From NCBI RefSeq assembly GCF_000987835.1, contig NZ_CP011308.1, forward strand, positions 558,001 through 622,000: a stretch of DNA of 64,000 nt, given 5' to 3'. This document shows positions 16,964 to 25,548 of the stretch, in pieces (positions within the stretch are counted from its first letter, which is position 1; each line of letters opens with the position of its first letter). The notes beneath the pieces are model-generated. The model did not search any database and was not told the origin of the DNA. It saw nothing but the letters and a program-made list of their open reading frames with translations. The stretch is from Sulfurovum lithotrophicum. Its GTDB lineage: Bacteria; Campylobacterota; Campylobacteria; Campylobacterales; Sulfurovaceae. The position numbers and the translations under genes are program-made.

Positions 16964-18010
16964 TTATTGCTTGGTTTTTTCGTCTATATAATTCTGTATG
17001 AACTTGCGTACATCCGCATAGACGAATGAGTCTTTGTAGCCTTCTATCTTCCCGCCGCTGGCATTGGGATGTCCGCCGCCGTTCCCGATGTGTGCCGCCA
17101 TGGTGGAGACATCCATTTTATTGTTGCTCCGCAGTGAGAAGTGTCCCCTGAAATTGACATCCATGTAGAAGTCGTAGTCCGGGTTGTTGAGCATGCAGGT
17201 ATTACCAATAATGGAAGTGTTGCCCACATTGTAGCCCAAAATGCCCTTGTAACCTTTGTAATGGATGGTAAGACGCTGCTTGTCCTTGGTGAGTAGGTCT
17301 GTGACAAAGAAGGCGACAAGGTTGTCCTTGGTATTGTTCTGCTTCTGTTTGAAGAAAGCTTTTTTGACCTGGTGCAGATCATCATCGAGTACGATGGGTG
17401 CATTTTCATAGTCTATACGCGCTTTTGCCGCTTCGATCAGCGAAAATTTGAAGGCTCTGTCTTCGGCAGGGAAAAGGATACGGTTGATTTCTCTGGCGCC
17501 TGAGATCATCCCCAGCATCACTTTGCCGTATTCGAAAAGCGGATCATCCGATAACCAGATATCAATGGCATTGATTGCTTTGACGATCTGCGCGTATTCA
17601 TTCTTTTTGTCAAAACCGTAATGCTGCTGCAACCATCCGTACGTGATGAGCGTAGCGGATTTCGTCGTATCGAGTTTGTACCATGCAAAGCGTTCCGCCG
17701 CCGATTTCCCTGTAGCATGATGGTCAAGCAGCTGCAGCTTTGCACCGATACGTATGGCCTCTTTTTCTATCCAGTTCCCCTCTTTGGTCGTGAGGTTGAG
17801 ATCGGTAATGAGAATGAGAGGTTCCATCTTGTCGCCATGGATGAATTTGTCCTGTTCGATCTTTTTGACCATCTCTGCAAGACGGGCAGTCACCTCCGGT
17901 CCGTAGTTTGCGTTGTAACATTCGATCCTGTCAAAACATTTTGTTGTCAGGTACTGGCAGCCGTAACCGTCAAGGTCGATATGGGAGAGGTGGTAAACAT
18001 GTTGTTGCAT
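16964..18010 (-). CDS. DHH/DHHA1-family phosphoesterase
   Basis: A 348-residue metal-dependent phosphoesterase. The DHH domain begins with SHIDLDGYG (H10, D12, D14) and has the name-giving LDHHAT near residue 96; the DHHA1 domain ends with GNGGGHPNASGG near residue 316. Relatives include NrnA/NrnB oligoribonucleases, cyclic-dinucleotide phosphodiesterases and pyrophosphatases, so small oligonucleotides or nucleotides are likely substrates. The protein has no membrane or sensory segments as GdpP would. It is divergent from nothing close and lies 97 bp after the Rrf2 regulator on the same strand. Confidence 0.88.
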   Translation of the reverse strand: MQQHVYHLSHIDLDGYGCQYLTTKCFDRIECYNANYGPEVTARLAEMVKKIEQDKFIHGDKMEPLILITDLNLTTKEGNWIEKEAIRIGAKLQLLDHHATGKSAAERFAWYKLDTTKSATLITYGWLQQHYGFDKKNEYAQIVKAINAIDIWLSDDPLFEYGKVMLGMISGAREINRILFPAEDRAFKFSLIEAAKARIDYENAPIVLDDDLHQVKKAFFKQKQNNTKDNLVAFFVTDLLTKDKQRLTIHYKGYKGILGYNVGNTSIIGNTCMLNNPDYDFYMDVNFRGHFSLRSNNKMDVSTMAAHIGNGGGHPNASGGKIEGYKDSFVYADVRKFIQNYIDEKTKQ

Positions 18011-18107
18011 AAAAAGTGCCTTGTTGATTTTGATCTTTATGTGTACTGCATGGAGTGTGATTTCCCTGCAATCTTTGCCGTATTATACAATATATAAAAG
18101 ATAAGAG

Positions 18108-18506
18108 TTAGAATATGTCTCCGAGCGTGAGCCCTTCAAGGAAATTGTTGATCTTTGTCTGGAAGTTCGCAATAAAAGGAGAGATGACACAGGTCCCTAT
18201 GGCACCGTTGGGACAGGTTTCCGAGTAACTTGAGCAGTCAAATACCGCCGGCAGTTTTCCCTCTGCGGCAAAGATGATACTGTTGATCGTGATATCGTTG
18301 ATATCCCGGGCGAGTACAAACCCACCATGGGCACCCTTGCGTGACTCCAAAATACCCTGTTTTGCCATATTTTGTAGTATTTTGGCAAGAAAACTTTTAG
18401 GAATACTCAGCTCATTTGCCAGTTGTTCTGCGCCGACAGGTTTGTCGGCTTTACTGATACTGTCGAGTGAGAGCAGGGCATATTCGGTTGCACGGGTTAA
18501 TAGCAT
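18108..18506 (-). CDS. Rrf2-family transcriptional regulator with three cysteines
   Basis: A 132-residue winged-helix regulator. The N-terminal DNA-binding region (RATEYALLSLDSI, IPKSFLAKILQNM) and the wing (SRKGAHGGFVLAR) are typical. C91, C98 and C106 stand where IscR and NsrR bind an iron-sulphur cluster, so this is probably an Fe-S sensor for nitric oxide, oxygen or cluster supply. An inverted repeat overlapping its own transcription start suggests autoregulation. Which member (IscR, NsrR, RsrR) it is cannot be decided. Confidence 0.88.
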   Translation of the reverse strand: MLLTRATEYALLSLDSISKADKPVGAEQLANELSIPKSFLAKILQNMAKQGILESRKGAHGGFVLARDINDITINSIIFAAEGKLPAVFDCSSYSETCPNGAIGTCVISPFIANFQTKINNFLEGLTLGDIF

Positions 18507-18540
18507 AATAGGTTACCTTCTTTATATTCCGGATTAATTA

Positions 18541-18568
18541 GGAGTATTTTACTCCAATTATCATTATA
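18541..18568 (-). promoter_or_regulatory. Rrf2 promoter and overlapping inverted repeat
   Basis: On the minus strand TATAAT (18568-18563) is followed 7 bp later by GGAGT-AAAAT-ACTCC (18555-18541), which would cover the transcription start. The position fits a repressor site for the encoded regulator. Confidence 0.5.
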
Positions 18569-18675
18569 AAGGGGTTAGCATATTTGATTGATATTCTCTA
18601 TAAGTCTCAAGTAAGTTTAATATGATATGATTTCGCACTCATTTTGAGAATTTAAATACCAATCAGGAGGTCATT

Positions 18676-18945
18676 ATGGCTTTAGATCAGGCGAAGAAAG
18701 CAGAAATTATTGCTAAATACGCAAGAGGCGAAAACGATACAGGTTCGACAGAAGTACAGGTTGCACTTTTAACAGAGAGAATCAAATACTTGACAGATCA
18801 CCTTAAAACGAACAAGAAAGATCACTCTTCAAGACTGGGTCTTCTTAAACTTGTAGGTCAGAGAAGAAGACTTATGAGATATCTCAAGAACACAGATCTT
18901 AGCAGATGGAATACGATTAAAGCAGATCTTGGCATCAGAAACTAA
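18676..18945 (+). CDS. rpsO: 30S ribosomal protein S15
   Basis: An 89-residue primary 16S rRNA-binding protein of the small subunit platform. The family signature is seen from [15 protein letters not shown] through [32 protein letters not shown]. It has a strong AGGAGG ribosome site and a TATGAT -10 candidate at 18621-18626. It is followed by a long hairpin and stands alone. Confidence 0.98.
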   Translation: MALDQAKKAEIIAKYARGENDTGSTEVQVALLTERIKYLTDHLKTNKKDHSSRLGLLKLVGQRRRLMRYLKNTDLSRWNTIKADLGIRN

Positions 18946-18956
18946 TCTTTTTCAAT

Positions 18957-18985
18957 AAGCGTTAAGCGTTAGGCGCTTAGCGTTT
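18957..18985 (+). terminator. Long hairpin after rpsO
   Basis: A 12-bp stem (18957-18968 with 18974-18985, two G-U pairs) around a 5-nt loop, 11 bp after the stop. The downstream T-rich tract is interrupted (AGAACTTCTTCT), so termination may be partial. Confidence 0.55.
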
Positions 18986-19131
18986 AGAACTTCTTCTCGA
19001 CCCTACTCCCCGAACAAATACATTTTTTACAGCACAATATAAATTTAAACCTCTGCAGGCAAGTTAGATAAATTCTTAATAAATATAGTTATACTTGTTT
19101 AAAGATTTTCTTATTATCCCTAATCCCGTTT

Positions 19132-19160
19132 AAAACTTTAGTCATATAGACTAAAGTTTT
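19132..19160. promoter_or_regulatory. HAIR-like inverted repeat upstream of grpE
   Basis: Perfect 11-bp arms (AAAACTTTAGT and ACTAAAGTTTT) separated by 7 bp. The core ACTTTAGT-N7-ACTAAAGT is identical to the one upstream of htpG. It abuts a TATAAT at 19179-19184, whose -35 region it would cover, and lies 26 bp upstream of the main -35 box. Confidence 0.75.
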
Positions 19161-19185
19161 CTATGTGAAGATAATAAGTATAATA

Positions 19186-19216
19186 CTTGACAAAGATACA
19201 CTCAATGTTGTATAAT
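19186..19216 (+). promoter_or_regulatory. grpE promoter with an embedded HAIR-type repeat
   Basis: TTGACA at 19187-19192, an 18-bp spacer and TATAAT at 19211-19216 form a strong sigma-70 promoter. The segment 19186-19206 reads CTTGACA-N7-ACTCAAT, which matches the HspR target CTTGAGT-N7-ACTCAAG at 11 of 14 positions, so the operator overlaps the promoter. Confidence 0.65.
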
Positions 19217-19271
19217 AATTTTAAGCATTTAATTTGTAGGTGCAAAAGTCAAGAAAAAAAGGAGGTCTTTA

Positions 19272-19823
19272 ATGAGTCAAGAGACAGAAAAAGATCTTGA
19301 GCAAACCCAGAACGAAGAGCAGACCCAAACAGCTCAGAGTGATGAGGAGAATCAAGAGGTAGATCCGTTGGCGACAGCCCAGGCAGAAGCCGCGGAATAT
19401 AAAGACAAGTATATCAGAGCCCATGCCGATTTCGAAAATGCGAAAAAGCGTTTGGAAAAAGACAAGATGAACGCGGTGGCATATGCAAATGAGAGTTTTG
19501 CCAAAGATATTCTCTCAGTGTTGGATTCTTTTGAGAATGCGCTCAGTGCCATTGAGGGTGCGGATAAAGAGAATACAACCGAAGTACTTGAAAAGATGCA
19601 GGAAGGTGTGAAGCTGACCTATGAGCAGCTCAAGAAAGTACTGGAAAAGAACAGTATCAAAGAGATAGATAGCAAAGGCGAGTTCAACCCTGAAGTACAT
19701 CAGGCGATCATGCAGGTGGACAGCGACGAGCATAAAACAGATGATATCGTCCAGGTCATGCAAAAGGGTTACACCATCAAGGACAGAGTACTCCGTCCGG
19801 CAATGGTGAGCACCGCTAAGTAA
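19272..19823 (+). CDS. grpE: Nucleotide exchange factor GrpE
   Basis: A 183-residue co-chaperone that releases ADP from DnaK. An acidic N-terminus (to about residue 45) is followed by a long dimerising helix and the C-terminal beta wing with the family signature VLEKNSIKEIDSKGEFNPE and HQAIMQV. No hrcA gene precedes it, unlike the common hrcA-grpE-dnaK order. The 326-bp region upstream holds a terminator, two kinds of inverted repeat and the promoter. The AAAGGAGG ribosome site is strong. Confidence 0.96.
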   Translation: MSQETEKDLEQTQNEEQTQTAQSDEENQEVDPLATAQAEAAEYKDKYIRAHADFENAKKRLEKDKMNAVAYANESFAKDILSVLDSFENALSAIEGADKENTTEVLEKMQEGVKLTYEQLKKVLEKNSIKEIDSKGEFNPEVHQAIMQVDSDEHKTDDIVQVMQKGYTIKDRVLRPAMVSTAK

Positions 19824-19844
19824 ACGTGAACTGCTTCACGTTTA
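19822..19844 (+). other. Hairpin at the grpE stop
   Basis: TAAACGTGAA and TTCACGTTTA (10-bp arms, 4-nt loop CTGC less one edge base) begin at the grpE stop codon. No clean T-run follows, so it may attenuate, or protect the grpE transcript end. Confidence 0.5.
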
Positions 19845-19846
19845 TA

Positions 19847-19899
19847 GGTGCGAAACCGGAGCGGTGGAGTGAAGCGACCCGCGAAGGCTGGAGAGCACC
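19847..19899 (+). other. GC-rich folded element between grpE and dnaK
   Basis: GGTGC at 19847-19851 pairs with GCACC at 19895-19899, enclosing GCGG/CCGC (19861-19864 with 19879-19882). The element is richer in GC than the surrounding leader. It matches no RNA family I know and may be a processing or stability element. Confidence 0.35.
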
Positions 19900-19910
19900 G
19901 CGAAATAAAA

Positions 19911-19931
19911 CTTGATATAAAGTGACTCAAT
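19911..19931. promoter_or_regulatory. HAIR-like repeat upstream of dnaK
   Basis: CTTGATA-N7-ACTCAAT, 11 of 14 matches to the HspR consensus and nearly identical to the repeat inside the grpE promoter. It lies about 40 bp upstream of a TATAAT. Confidence 0.5.
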
Positions 19932-19969
19932 GCAACTAAAGTAGCATCGGGATCACTGGAGGATCAAGT

Positions 19970-19975
19970 ATAATA
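19970..19975 (+). promoter_or_regulatory. -10 box of dnaK
   Basis: TATAAT, 39 bp upstream of the start codon. It would give dnaK its own short-leader transcript in addition to read-through from grpE. Confidence 0.5.
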
Positions 19976-20013
19976 ATAAAAATCAAACGTAAAAACAACA
20001 AAAAGGAACAGAA

Positions 20014-21897
20014 ATGGGAAAAGTATTAGGAATTGACTTAGGAACAACAAACTCTGCAATGGCAGTGTATACAAACGGCGAAGCAGCGATCATCGCCAAC
20101 AAAGAGGGTAAAAATACAACACCTTCCATCGTAGCATTTACAGACAAAGGTGAAGTCCTTGTCGGTGAATCTGCAAAAAGACAGGCGGTAACGAATCCGG
20201 AAAAGACGATCTACTCTATCAAGAGGATTATGGGTCTTATGTGTGAAGAGGAAAAAGCGAATGAAGCAAAAGAGAGACTTCCTTATCATATTATAGACAG
20301 AAACGGTGCGTGTGCGATTGAGGTAGCGGGTAAAACCTATACGCCTCAGGAGATCTCTGCAAAAGTATTGATGAAGATGAAAGAGGATGCGGAAGCATAC
20401 CTGGGTGAAACGGTAACCGATGCGGTTATTACAGTACCTGCATACTTCAATGATGCGCAGAGAAAAGCGACAAAAGAGGCCGGTACGATCGCAGGTTTGA
20501 ATGTATTGAGAATCATCAACGAGCCTACATCGGCAGCATTGGCTTACGGCCTTGATAAAAAAGATGCCGAGCAGATCGTGGTATACGATCTTGGTGGTGG
20601 TACGTTCGACGTTACAGCACTTGAAACAGGTGATGGGGTTGTCGAAGTATTGGCAACCGGCGGTGATGCATTTCTTGGTGGTGACGACTTTGATAACAGG
20701 ATCATTGACTATGTAGCCGATGAGTTCAAATCTGAAAGTGGTATCGATATCAAAGAGGATGTCATGGCGCTTCAGAGGGTAAAAGATGCAGCAGAAGCGG
20801 CGAAAAAAGAACTCTCCTCTGCAACTGAAACTGAGATCAACCTTCCGTTCATTACGGCAGACGCAAGCGGGCCAAAGCACCTTGTGACAAAAATTACAAG
20901 AGCGAAGTTCGAATCACTCATCTCTGACCTTGTAGCAAAGACGATAAAAACGATCGAAGCAGTACTGAAAGATGCCGGTCTGAGCAAGAACGATGTCAAA
21001 GAAGTGGTTATGGTCGGTGGTTCTACCAGAGTACCGTTGGTTCAGGAAGAAGTGAAGAAATTCTTCAACAAAGAACTTAACAAGTCTGTGAACCCGGATG
21101 AAGTTGTTGCACTTGGTGCGGCGATCCAGGGTGGTGTTCTTGCAGGTGATGTCAAAGATGTATTGCTTCTTGATGTGACACCATTGAGCCTTGGTATCGA
21201 AACATTGGGTGGCGTGATGACAAAAGTCATTGAAAAAGGTACAACCATCCCTGCGAAGAAATCACAGATATTCTCTACAGCGGAAGACAACCAGCCGGCA
21301 GTAAGTATTCATGTTCTCCAGGGAGAACGTGAATTCGCCAAAGACAATAAGTCACTTGGTATGTTTGAACTGAGAGACATCCCGGCAGCACCAAGAGGTG
21401 TACCACAGATCGAAGTAACTTTCGATATTGATGCGAACGGTATCTTGACCGTATCGGCAGTAGACAAGGGTACAGGTAAATCTCAGGAGATCAAGATCAC
21501 AGGTTCGTCAGGACTTTCTGATGAAGAGATCGAAAAAATGGTTCAGGATGCGGAAGCGCACAAAGCGGAAGATGAAAAACGCAAAGAAGTTGTTGAGGCG
21601 AAGAATCAGGCGGATGCATTGATCCACCAGACCAAAAAATCACTTGACGATCTTGGTGAGAACTTCGATGCGAATGAAAAAGCGGGCATTGAAGCGGCGA
21701 TCTCTGATCTTGAGACAGTTCTCAAAGATGACAATGCCACCAAAGAGCAGATCGATGAGAAGGTCAAAGCCTTGACTGAGAAGAGCCACAAACTTGCCGA
21801 AGCGGCGTATGCCAAAGAGCAGGGTGGTCAGCAGGGTGCTGCAGACGCAGGAAAGAAAGCTGACGATGACGATGTCATCGATGCCGAGGTTGAATAA
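20014..21897 (+). CDS. dnaK: Chaperone DnaK (Hsp70)
   Basis: A 627-residue ATP-driven chaperone. The nucleotide-binding domain starts [14 protein letters not shown], with [15 protein letters not shown] near residue 195 and [11 protein letters not shown] near 336. The interdomain linker [13 protein letters not shown] near 385 and the substrate-binding domain follow, then a helical lid and an acidic tail ending in [10 protein letters not shown]. Length is normal. It works with GrpE upstream and DnaJ, which is 4 kb away. It is closed by a strong bidirectional terminator. Confidence 0.98.
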   Translation: MGKVLGIDLGTTNSAMAVYTNGEAAIIANKEGKNTTPSIVAFTDKGEVLVGESAKRQAVTNPEKTIYSIKRIMGLMCEEEKANEAKERLPYHIIDRNGACAIEVAGKTYTPQEISAKVLMKMKEDAEAYLGETVTDAVITVPAYFNDAQRKATKEAGTIAGLNVLRIINEPTSAALAYGLDKKDAEQIVVYDLGGGTFDVTALETGDGVVEVLATGGDAFLGGDDFDNRIIDYVADEFKSESGIDIKEDVMALQRVKDAAEAAKKELSSATETEINLPFITADASGPKHLVTKITRAKFESLISDLVAKTIKTIEAVLKDAGLSKNDVKEVVMVGGSTRVPLVQEEVKKFFNKELNKSVNPDEVVALGAAIQGGVLAGDVKDVLLLDVTPLSLGIETLGGVMTKVIEKGTTIPAKKSQIFSTAEDNQPAVSIHVLQGEREFAKDNKSLGMFELRDIPAAPRGVPQIEVTFDIDANGILTVSAVDKGTGKSQEIKITGSSGLSDEEIEKMVQDAEAHKAEDEKRKEVVEAKNQADALIHQTKKSLDDLGENFDANEKAGIEAAISDLETVLKDDNATKEQIDEKVKALTEKSHKLAEAAYAKEQGGQQGAADAGKKADDDDVIDAEVE

Positions 21898-21928
21898 GAC
21901 CGTTGCAAAGCTTTAAACTTTCAAACCT

Positions 21929-21966
21929 AAAAGCCCGGTTTCCCGAAAGGGAGCCGGGCTTTTTTT
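21929..21966. terminator. Bidirectional terminator between dnaK and the outer-membrane protein
   Basis: AAAGCCCGG and CCGGGCTTT with an inner CCC-GAAA-GGG make a strong stem followed by seven T on the plus strand and TTTT on the minus strand. It can end both convergent transcripts. Confidence 0.9.
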
Positions 21967-22014
21967 ATGCAATTATTTTTGTGGTTTTTGAGTAGTAAAT
22001 ATGGAATGCTTAAA

Positions 22015-22935
22015 TTAGAATTTTGCGATATAGAATCCGAGACTGGCTTTCCATCCGCTTAGATCATTGTCTCCCATGGTACCTTGTAGAGTGAAACCAA
22101 GTTCTGTCTCTTTAAATGCATTGTTGAAAATAGGAATCAAAGGACCAACTTTCCAGAGCAGTCTTGCTCCGCCACTATAAGCATTATCGAAGAGTACATC
22201 GGTAGAGAGATCATTGTCAAGCAATGTAGCCGCAGCAAAAAATCTGGCACGTACAGGGAGATCAAGCCATGTAGTTAAAGTAGGTGTATAAACACCAGCC
22301 TCGAGGTCAGTACTCCAGCCGTCTGTATCGGACAGGCCAAAATCGTAATGAATAGATAAGTAATGCAGCATTAATTCGGCATAGGGTTTATATCCATTTA
22401 TCTCTGTATGGTAACCAATAACAGCAAAGAGATCATAGATAGAAGTGTCACTCTCTTGATTGAAATAGTACTGCATGCTGTCTGATGCACCATTATAGTC
22501 TCCATCTGTGCTCATCCAAAGGCCTGTAGCCCCAACAGCCAAGCTAATATTAGATGTTGGATTATAGTCGATACCCCCACCCAATTGGTAGTAAGTAGAG
22601 TCCAGGTCAATATTGCCCACACTGTTACCGACAGTAGAACGGTCCTGCTGGATCTTGGTGAAGCCAAAGCCTCCCATTACAAAAGGACGCAAGGTATCAT
22701 TATTTTGACCGAAGATGTAGCTTCCCACAAAATTGCTATTGGTCATTTCCGGATTATTCCCGGTATCTCCCCCATCCATATCATACCAGCCACTCTGAAG
22801 GTAACGGTTATTCGCACTGTATATACTGGTACCTGTCAACTGTTTATAGTAATTCGATTCTGCCCCGGCATTGGCCACTGAGCTGAGGCCCATTATCGTA
22901 ATGGCTGCCATACTGAAATAGTGAGATTTAAACAT
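22015..22935 (-). CDS. Predicted outer-membrane beta-barrel protein
   Basis: A 306-residue exported protein. A signal peptide ends with VANA near residue 23. The mature part is all beta, rich in Gly, Tyr and Asn with alternating hydrophobic strands (VGSYIFG, PFVMGGFGF, YYQLGGGIDY), and ends in Phe, the usual C-terminal signal for barrel assembly. It resembles small autotransporter-type or solitary barrel proteins, but no passenger is present and I cannot name a family. It is monocistronic and its 3' end shares the dnaK terminator. Confidence 0.65.
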   Translation of the reverse strand: MFKSHYFSMAAITIMGLSSVANAGAESNYYKQLTGTSIYSANNRYLQSGWYDMDGGDTGNNPEMTNSNFVGSYIFGQNNDTLRPFVMGGFGFTKIQQDRSTVGNSVGNIDLDSTYYQLGGGIDYNPTSNISLAVGATGLWMSTDGDYNGASDSMQYYFNQESDTSIYDLFAVIGYHTEINGYKPYAELMLHYLSIHYDFGLSDTDGWSTDLEAGVYTPTLTTWLDLPVRARFFAAATLLDNDLSTDVLFDNAYSGGARLLWKVGPLIPIFNNAFKETELGFTLQGTMGDNDLSGWKASLGFYIAKF

Positions 22936-23113
22936 CTGTATCCTTTGCGTTTTTTATAAACTATAATGTAAAAGCCCAAGCAGGTATATCACTTTTACAT
23001 TTTATTTGCAAATAAGCTTTTAGTGTCCGTGTTTGTAAAACTATTATAGCCAAAGTATATTATATTTTTTAGGATATAATAATTTAAAAAATATCGGAGT
23101 TAAGGAGAGTAGA

Positions 23114-23413
23114 ATGGAAATTTATAAATGTACAACACTGGAAGAAGCGAGAAAAAAGATAGATGAAGTGGATGATGAGATCGTCAAACTGATCGCAAAG
23201 CGAAATGACTATATCAAGCAGATCGCCCATTTCAAAACAAGTGTGGAAGAGGTGAAGGCCGAAGAGCGTATCAATGACGTGATCTCCCGTGTACGCCATC
23301 AGGCTATAGACCTGGGCCTTTCTCCCAACCTTATCAATGATCTTTATGTCCGTATGATCGATGCGATGGTAGAGAGTGAGATCGCTGAGTTCAACAACGC
23401 AAAAAGTTTTTAA
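23114..23413 (+). CDS. Chorismate mutase (AroQ class)
   Basis: A 99-residue all-helical protein. It carries the AroQ pattern LEEARKKIDEVDDEIVKLIAKRNDYIKQIAHFK with the arginine and lysine positions that bind chorismate, and a C-terminal helix (YVRMIDAMVESEIAEF) that completes the site. It converts chorismate to prephenate for Phe/Tyr synthesis. Monofunctional, not fused to prephenate dehydratase. The related PchB-type isochorismate-pyruvate lyases share the fold, so the activity is likely but not certain. It converges with the lipoprotein gene 5 bp away. Confidence 0.8.
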   Translation: MEIYKCTTLEEARKKIDEVDDEIVKLIAKRNDYIKQIAHFKTSVEEVKAEERINDVISRVRHQAIDLGLSPNLINDLYVRMIDAMVESEIAEFNNAKSF

Positions 23414-23418
23414 CCTCT

Positions 23419-23622
23419 TTACTTTTCATCTTCTTCGTCGTCGCTGCCGGATGTGGCGACATTTACGGCAGCACCCACGGCAGAGCCGGTTATATCGATG
23501 GTGGCACCTGCCACGGAACCTGCAACGGAGATGGGTGCTGTCACAACTTGCGTACACCCCGATAGAAACATCAAAAATAGAAACATCAAAATCGGTATAG
23601 TTAATAGAGTAAATTTTTTCAT
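23419..23622 (-). CDS. Small Gly/Ala/Val-rich lipoprotein
   Basis: A 67-residue predicted lipoprotein. The lipobox LSGC places the acylated cysteine at residue 22. The mature part alternates small hydrophobic residues (APISVAGSVAGATIDITG) and ends in an acidic tail (SGSDDEEDEK). Similar small lipoproteins occur in many proteobacteria; their role is unknown. It could embed in or span the outer membrane periphery. The gene has no close partner on its strand. Confidence 0.75.
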   Translation of the reverse strand: MKKFTLLTIPILMFLFLMFLSGCTQVVTAPISVAGSVAGATIDITGSAVGAAVNVATSGSDDEEDEK

Positions 23623-23645
23623 AAAGATATTATAGCCAAATCTTT

Positions 23646-23663
23646 TGTGTATCGGAGTACACA
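23646..23663. promoter_or_regulatory. Inverted repeat upstream of the two-component genes
   Basis: TGTGTA-N6-TACACA lies about 75 bp upstream of the response regulator and next to a TACAAT-like -10 box. It could be an operator for the regulator itself. Confidence 0.3.
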
Positions 23664-23735
23664 GAGAGTATGGTACAATATCCGTAAACAGTATAGGGTA
23701 CCTAAGTTCAGAGGTGTACTTCAGAAGGATAAAGC

Positions 23736-24389
23736 ATGAAGATCTTATTGCTTGAGGATGATATTATTTTACAGGAGATCATAGAAGAGTTCCTGGCTGA
23801 GAACGGGTATGAGGTGGAGAGTTTCTATGATGGAGAAAAGGCATTGGATGCCATTGGTGGGAACCGGTACGACATGCTCCTTCTCGATGTCAACGTTCCT
23901 AATATCGATGGTTTTGAGATCCTTTCCTATCTTCGCGAGATTGGCAATACGACGCCGGCTATCTATATTACATCTCTCTCAGGCATTGCTGATCTGAAAA
24001 AAGGGTTCGAGCTGGGTGCGGACGACTACCTGAAAAAGCCATTTGAACTTGAAGAACTGCGTGCACGTATAGAACATATCGTAAGACTCTACCGTCTTCA
24101 GGAAGAGATAGAGTTTGACGGTATGAAGTTCATTCCTAAAGCACATCAGATCATCATAGGTGATGAAGTGACAGAAATACGTCAGAAAGAAGCACAGGTA
24201 CTTGAATATTTTATACGCAGTGCCGGAAAGATCGTCTCCTGTGACGAGATCATAGAGAATGTATGGAGTGATGATAGTGCACCTACCCATGCGACCATTA
24301 GGACTTACATCAAAAACCTGAGAAAGATGTTTAAAAAAGAGTATTTTGAGAATATCAAAGGAGAGGGATATCGTTTTAACATCGTATGA
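23736..24389 (+). CDS. OmpR-family response regulator
   Basis: A 217-residue regulator. The receiver has the acidic pair EDD near residues 7-9, phosphoacceptor D in LLLDVNVP near residue 52, T/S in YITSLS and K in DDYLKKPFE near 105. A winged-helix DNA-binding domain follows (THATIRTYIKNLRKMF, GEGYRFNIV). AAGGA lies 8 bp upstream of the ATG. The coding region overlaps the kinase gene that follows, so the two form one operon. The stimulus is not evident. Confidence 0.93.
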   Translation: MKILLLEDDIILQEIIEEFLAENGYEVESFYDGEKALDAIGGNRYDMLLLDVNVPNIDGFEILSYLREIGNTTPAIYITSLSGIADLKKGFELGADDYLKKPFELEELRARIEHIVRLYRLQEEIEFDGMKFIPKAHQIIIGDEVTEIRQKEAQVLEYFIRSAGKIVSCDEIIENVWSDDSAPTHATIRTYIKNLRKMFKKEYFENIKGEGYRFNIV

Positions 24390-25545
24390 GCGCAGATCGC
24401 TGGTCCGCTTCCTGACACTGTATCTCGGATCGGTTTTTGTCCTGCTGGCTATTATCGGCTATCTCTTCTTTGAGAATAACAAAGCTGCCATGCAGTCGGC
24501 GACCAAATTCGAGATGATGTACCAGTCGCGCATGATCTTTTCCAGGATCGTTCTTGAAGCAATGCTGCATGTTAACGGCGGGATGAAAGTGAGGGAGCGT
24601 GATCGGTTCCTGAAAGGTCTGAAACACTGCCGTTTTGACGTGGGGTATTACAATGAAGATGGAAAAGCGATCTATACGGAGATACCGGAGCCTGTAGATT
24701 TCACGAAAGATTTTTACATTGAAAACGGCCAATGCTATACAGTGACACGCAATGAAAGTGTGCATTTGGGGATCAAGTATATTGTATTGAAGGAGGGTGC
24801 TCTTTCTGCGCAGATACAGGCACTGCGTATTAAGATCATCGGGTATCTGGTTCTTTCATTCATTCTGATGGGTGTCGTAGGCTATTTCCTTGGAAGACTG
24901 TTCCTTCAGCCTGTCAGGGAGCAGATAGAGTCTCTCGACCGATTTATTGCTGACACGACCCATGAACTCAATACTCCACTTTCAGCCATACTGATGACAG
25001 TACAGAGTCTCAGGGGTATTGATGAAAAAAAACGAAAACGGCTTGAAGCAAGTGCCAAGCGTCTGAGTGTCATGTACAGTTCTCTGACGTACAGGCTTGA
25101 GGGGAAGGTAGAGCCCGATGAATGGCTTCGACTCGACAAGATCATAGAGGCACGCTTAGAATATGTGCGTGATCTGACTGCATCCAAGCGTCTTGGAGTG
25201 AAAATAGATCTTGAACCTACTCTGATTCACATGAATAGGCAGGGTGCAGAGAGGCTCATAGACAACCTTTTGAGCAATGCCATCAAATACTCGGATGCGG
25301 GTGACAGTGTGACTATCACACTCAAGAACAATGTTTTAAAGGTTAAAGATACGGGTATTGGAATAGACAAGGAAAAGCAGGCGGATATCTTCAAGAGGTT
25401 CCACCGGGCAAATGAAGAGCGGGGAGGCTTCGGCATAGGGCTTGACATCGTACTTTCCATCTGCAGGAAGTACAGGATCAAACTGGAACTTGATTCTAAA
25501 AAAGGTGAGGGGAGTACATTTATTCTCACTTTCCCTTCAAAGTAA
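24346..25545 (+). CDS. Sensor histidine kinase
   Basis: A membrane kinase of about 399 residues. TM1 lies near residues 20-40, a periplasmic domain of about 110 residues near 41-160, and TM2 near 165-187. The H-box DTTHELNTPLSAI is near residue 205. The ATPase motifs are NLLSNAIKYSDAG, DTGIGIDKEKQ and GGFGIGLDI. The start is uncertain: only TTG at 24346 (AAGAG upstream) is in frame before the first helix, giving a 44-bp overlap with the regulator. There is no HAMP domain. Sensor specificity is unknown. Confidence 0.88.
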   Translation: MRISKERDIVLTSYERRSLVRFLTLYLGSVFVLLAIIGYLFFENNKAAMQSATKFEMMYQSRMIFSRIVLEAMLHVNGGMKVRERDRFLKGLKHCRFDVGYYNEDGKAIYTEIPEPVDFTKDFYIENGQCYTVTRNESVHLGIKYIVLKEGALSAQIQALRIKIIGYLVLSFILMGVVGYFLGRLFLQPVREQIESLDRFIADTTHELNTPLSAILMTVQSLRGIDEKKRKRLEASAKRLSVMYSSLTYRLEGKVEPDEWLRLDKIIEARLEYVRDLTASKRLGVKIDLEPTLIHMNRQGAERLIDNLLSNAIKYSDAGDSVTITLKNNVLKVKDTGIGIDKEKQADIFKRFHRANEERGGFGIGLDIVLSICRKYRIKLELDSKKGEGSTFILTFPSK

Positions 25546-25548
25546 AAG

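Noticed and set aside
18946-19271. An hrcA gene before grpE
   Set aside because: The region has no open frame of useful length; it holds only a hairpin, repeats and a promoter.
23376-23635. Plus-strand open frames over the small lipoprotein gene
   Set aside because: They are shadows of the minus-strand lipoprotein, which has a signal peptide and lipobox.
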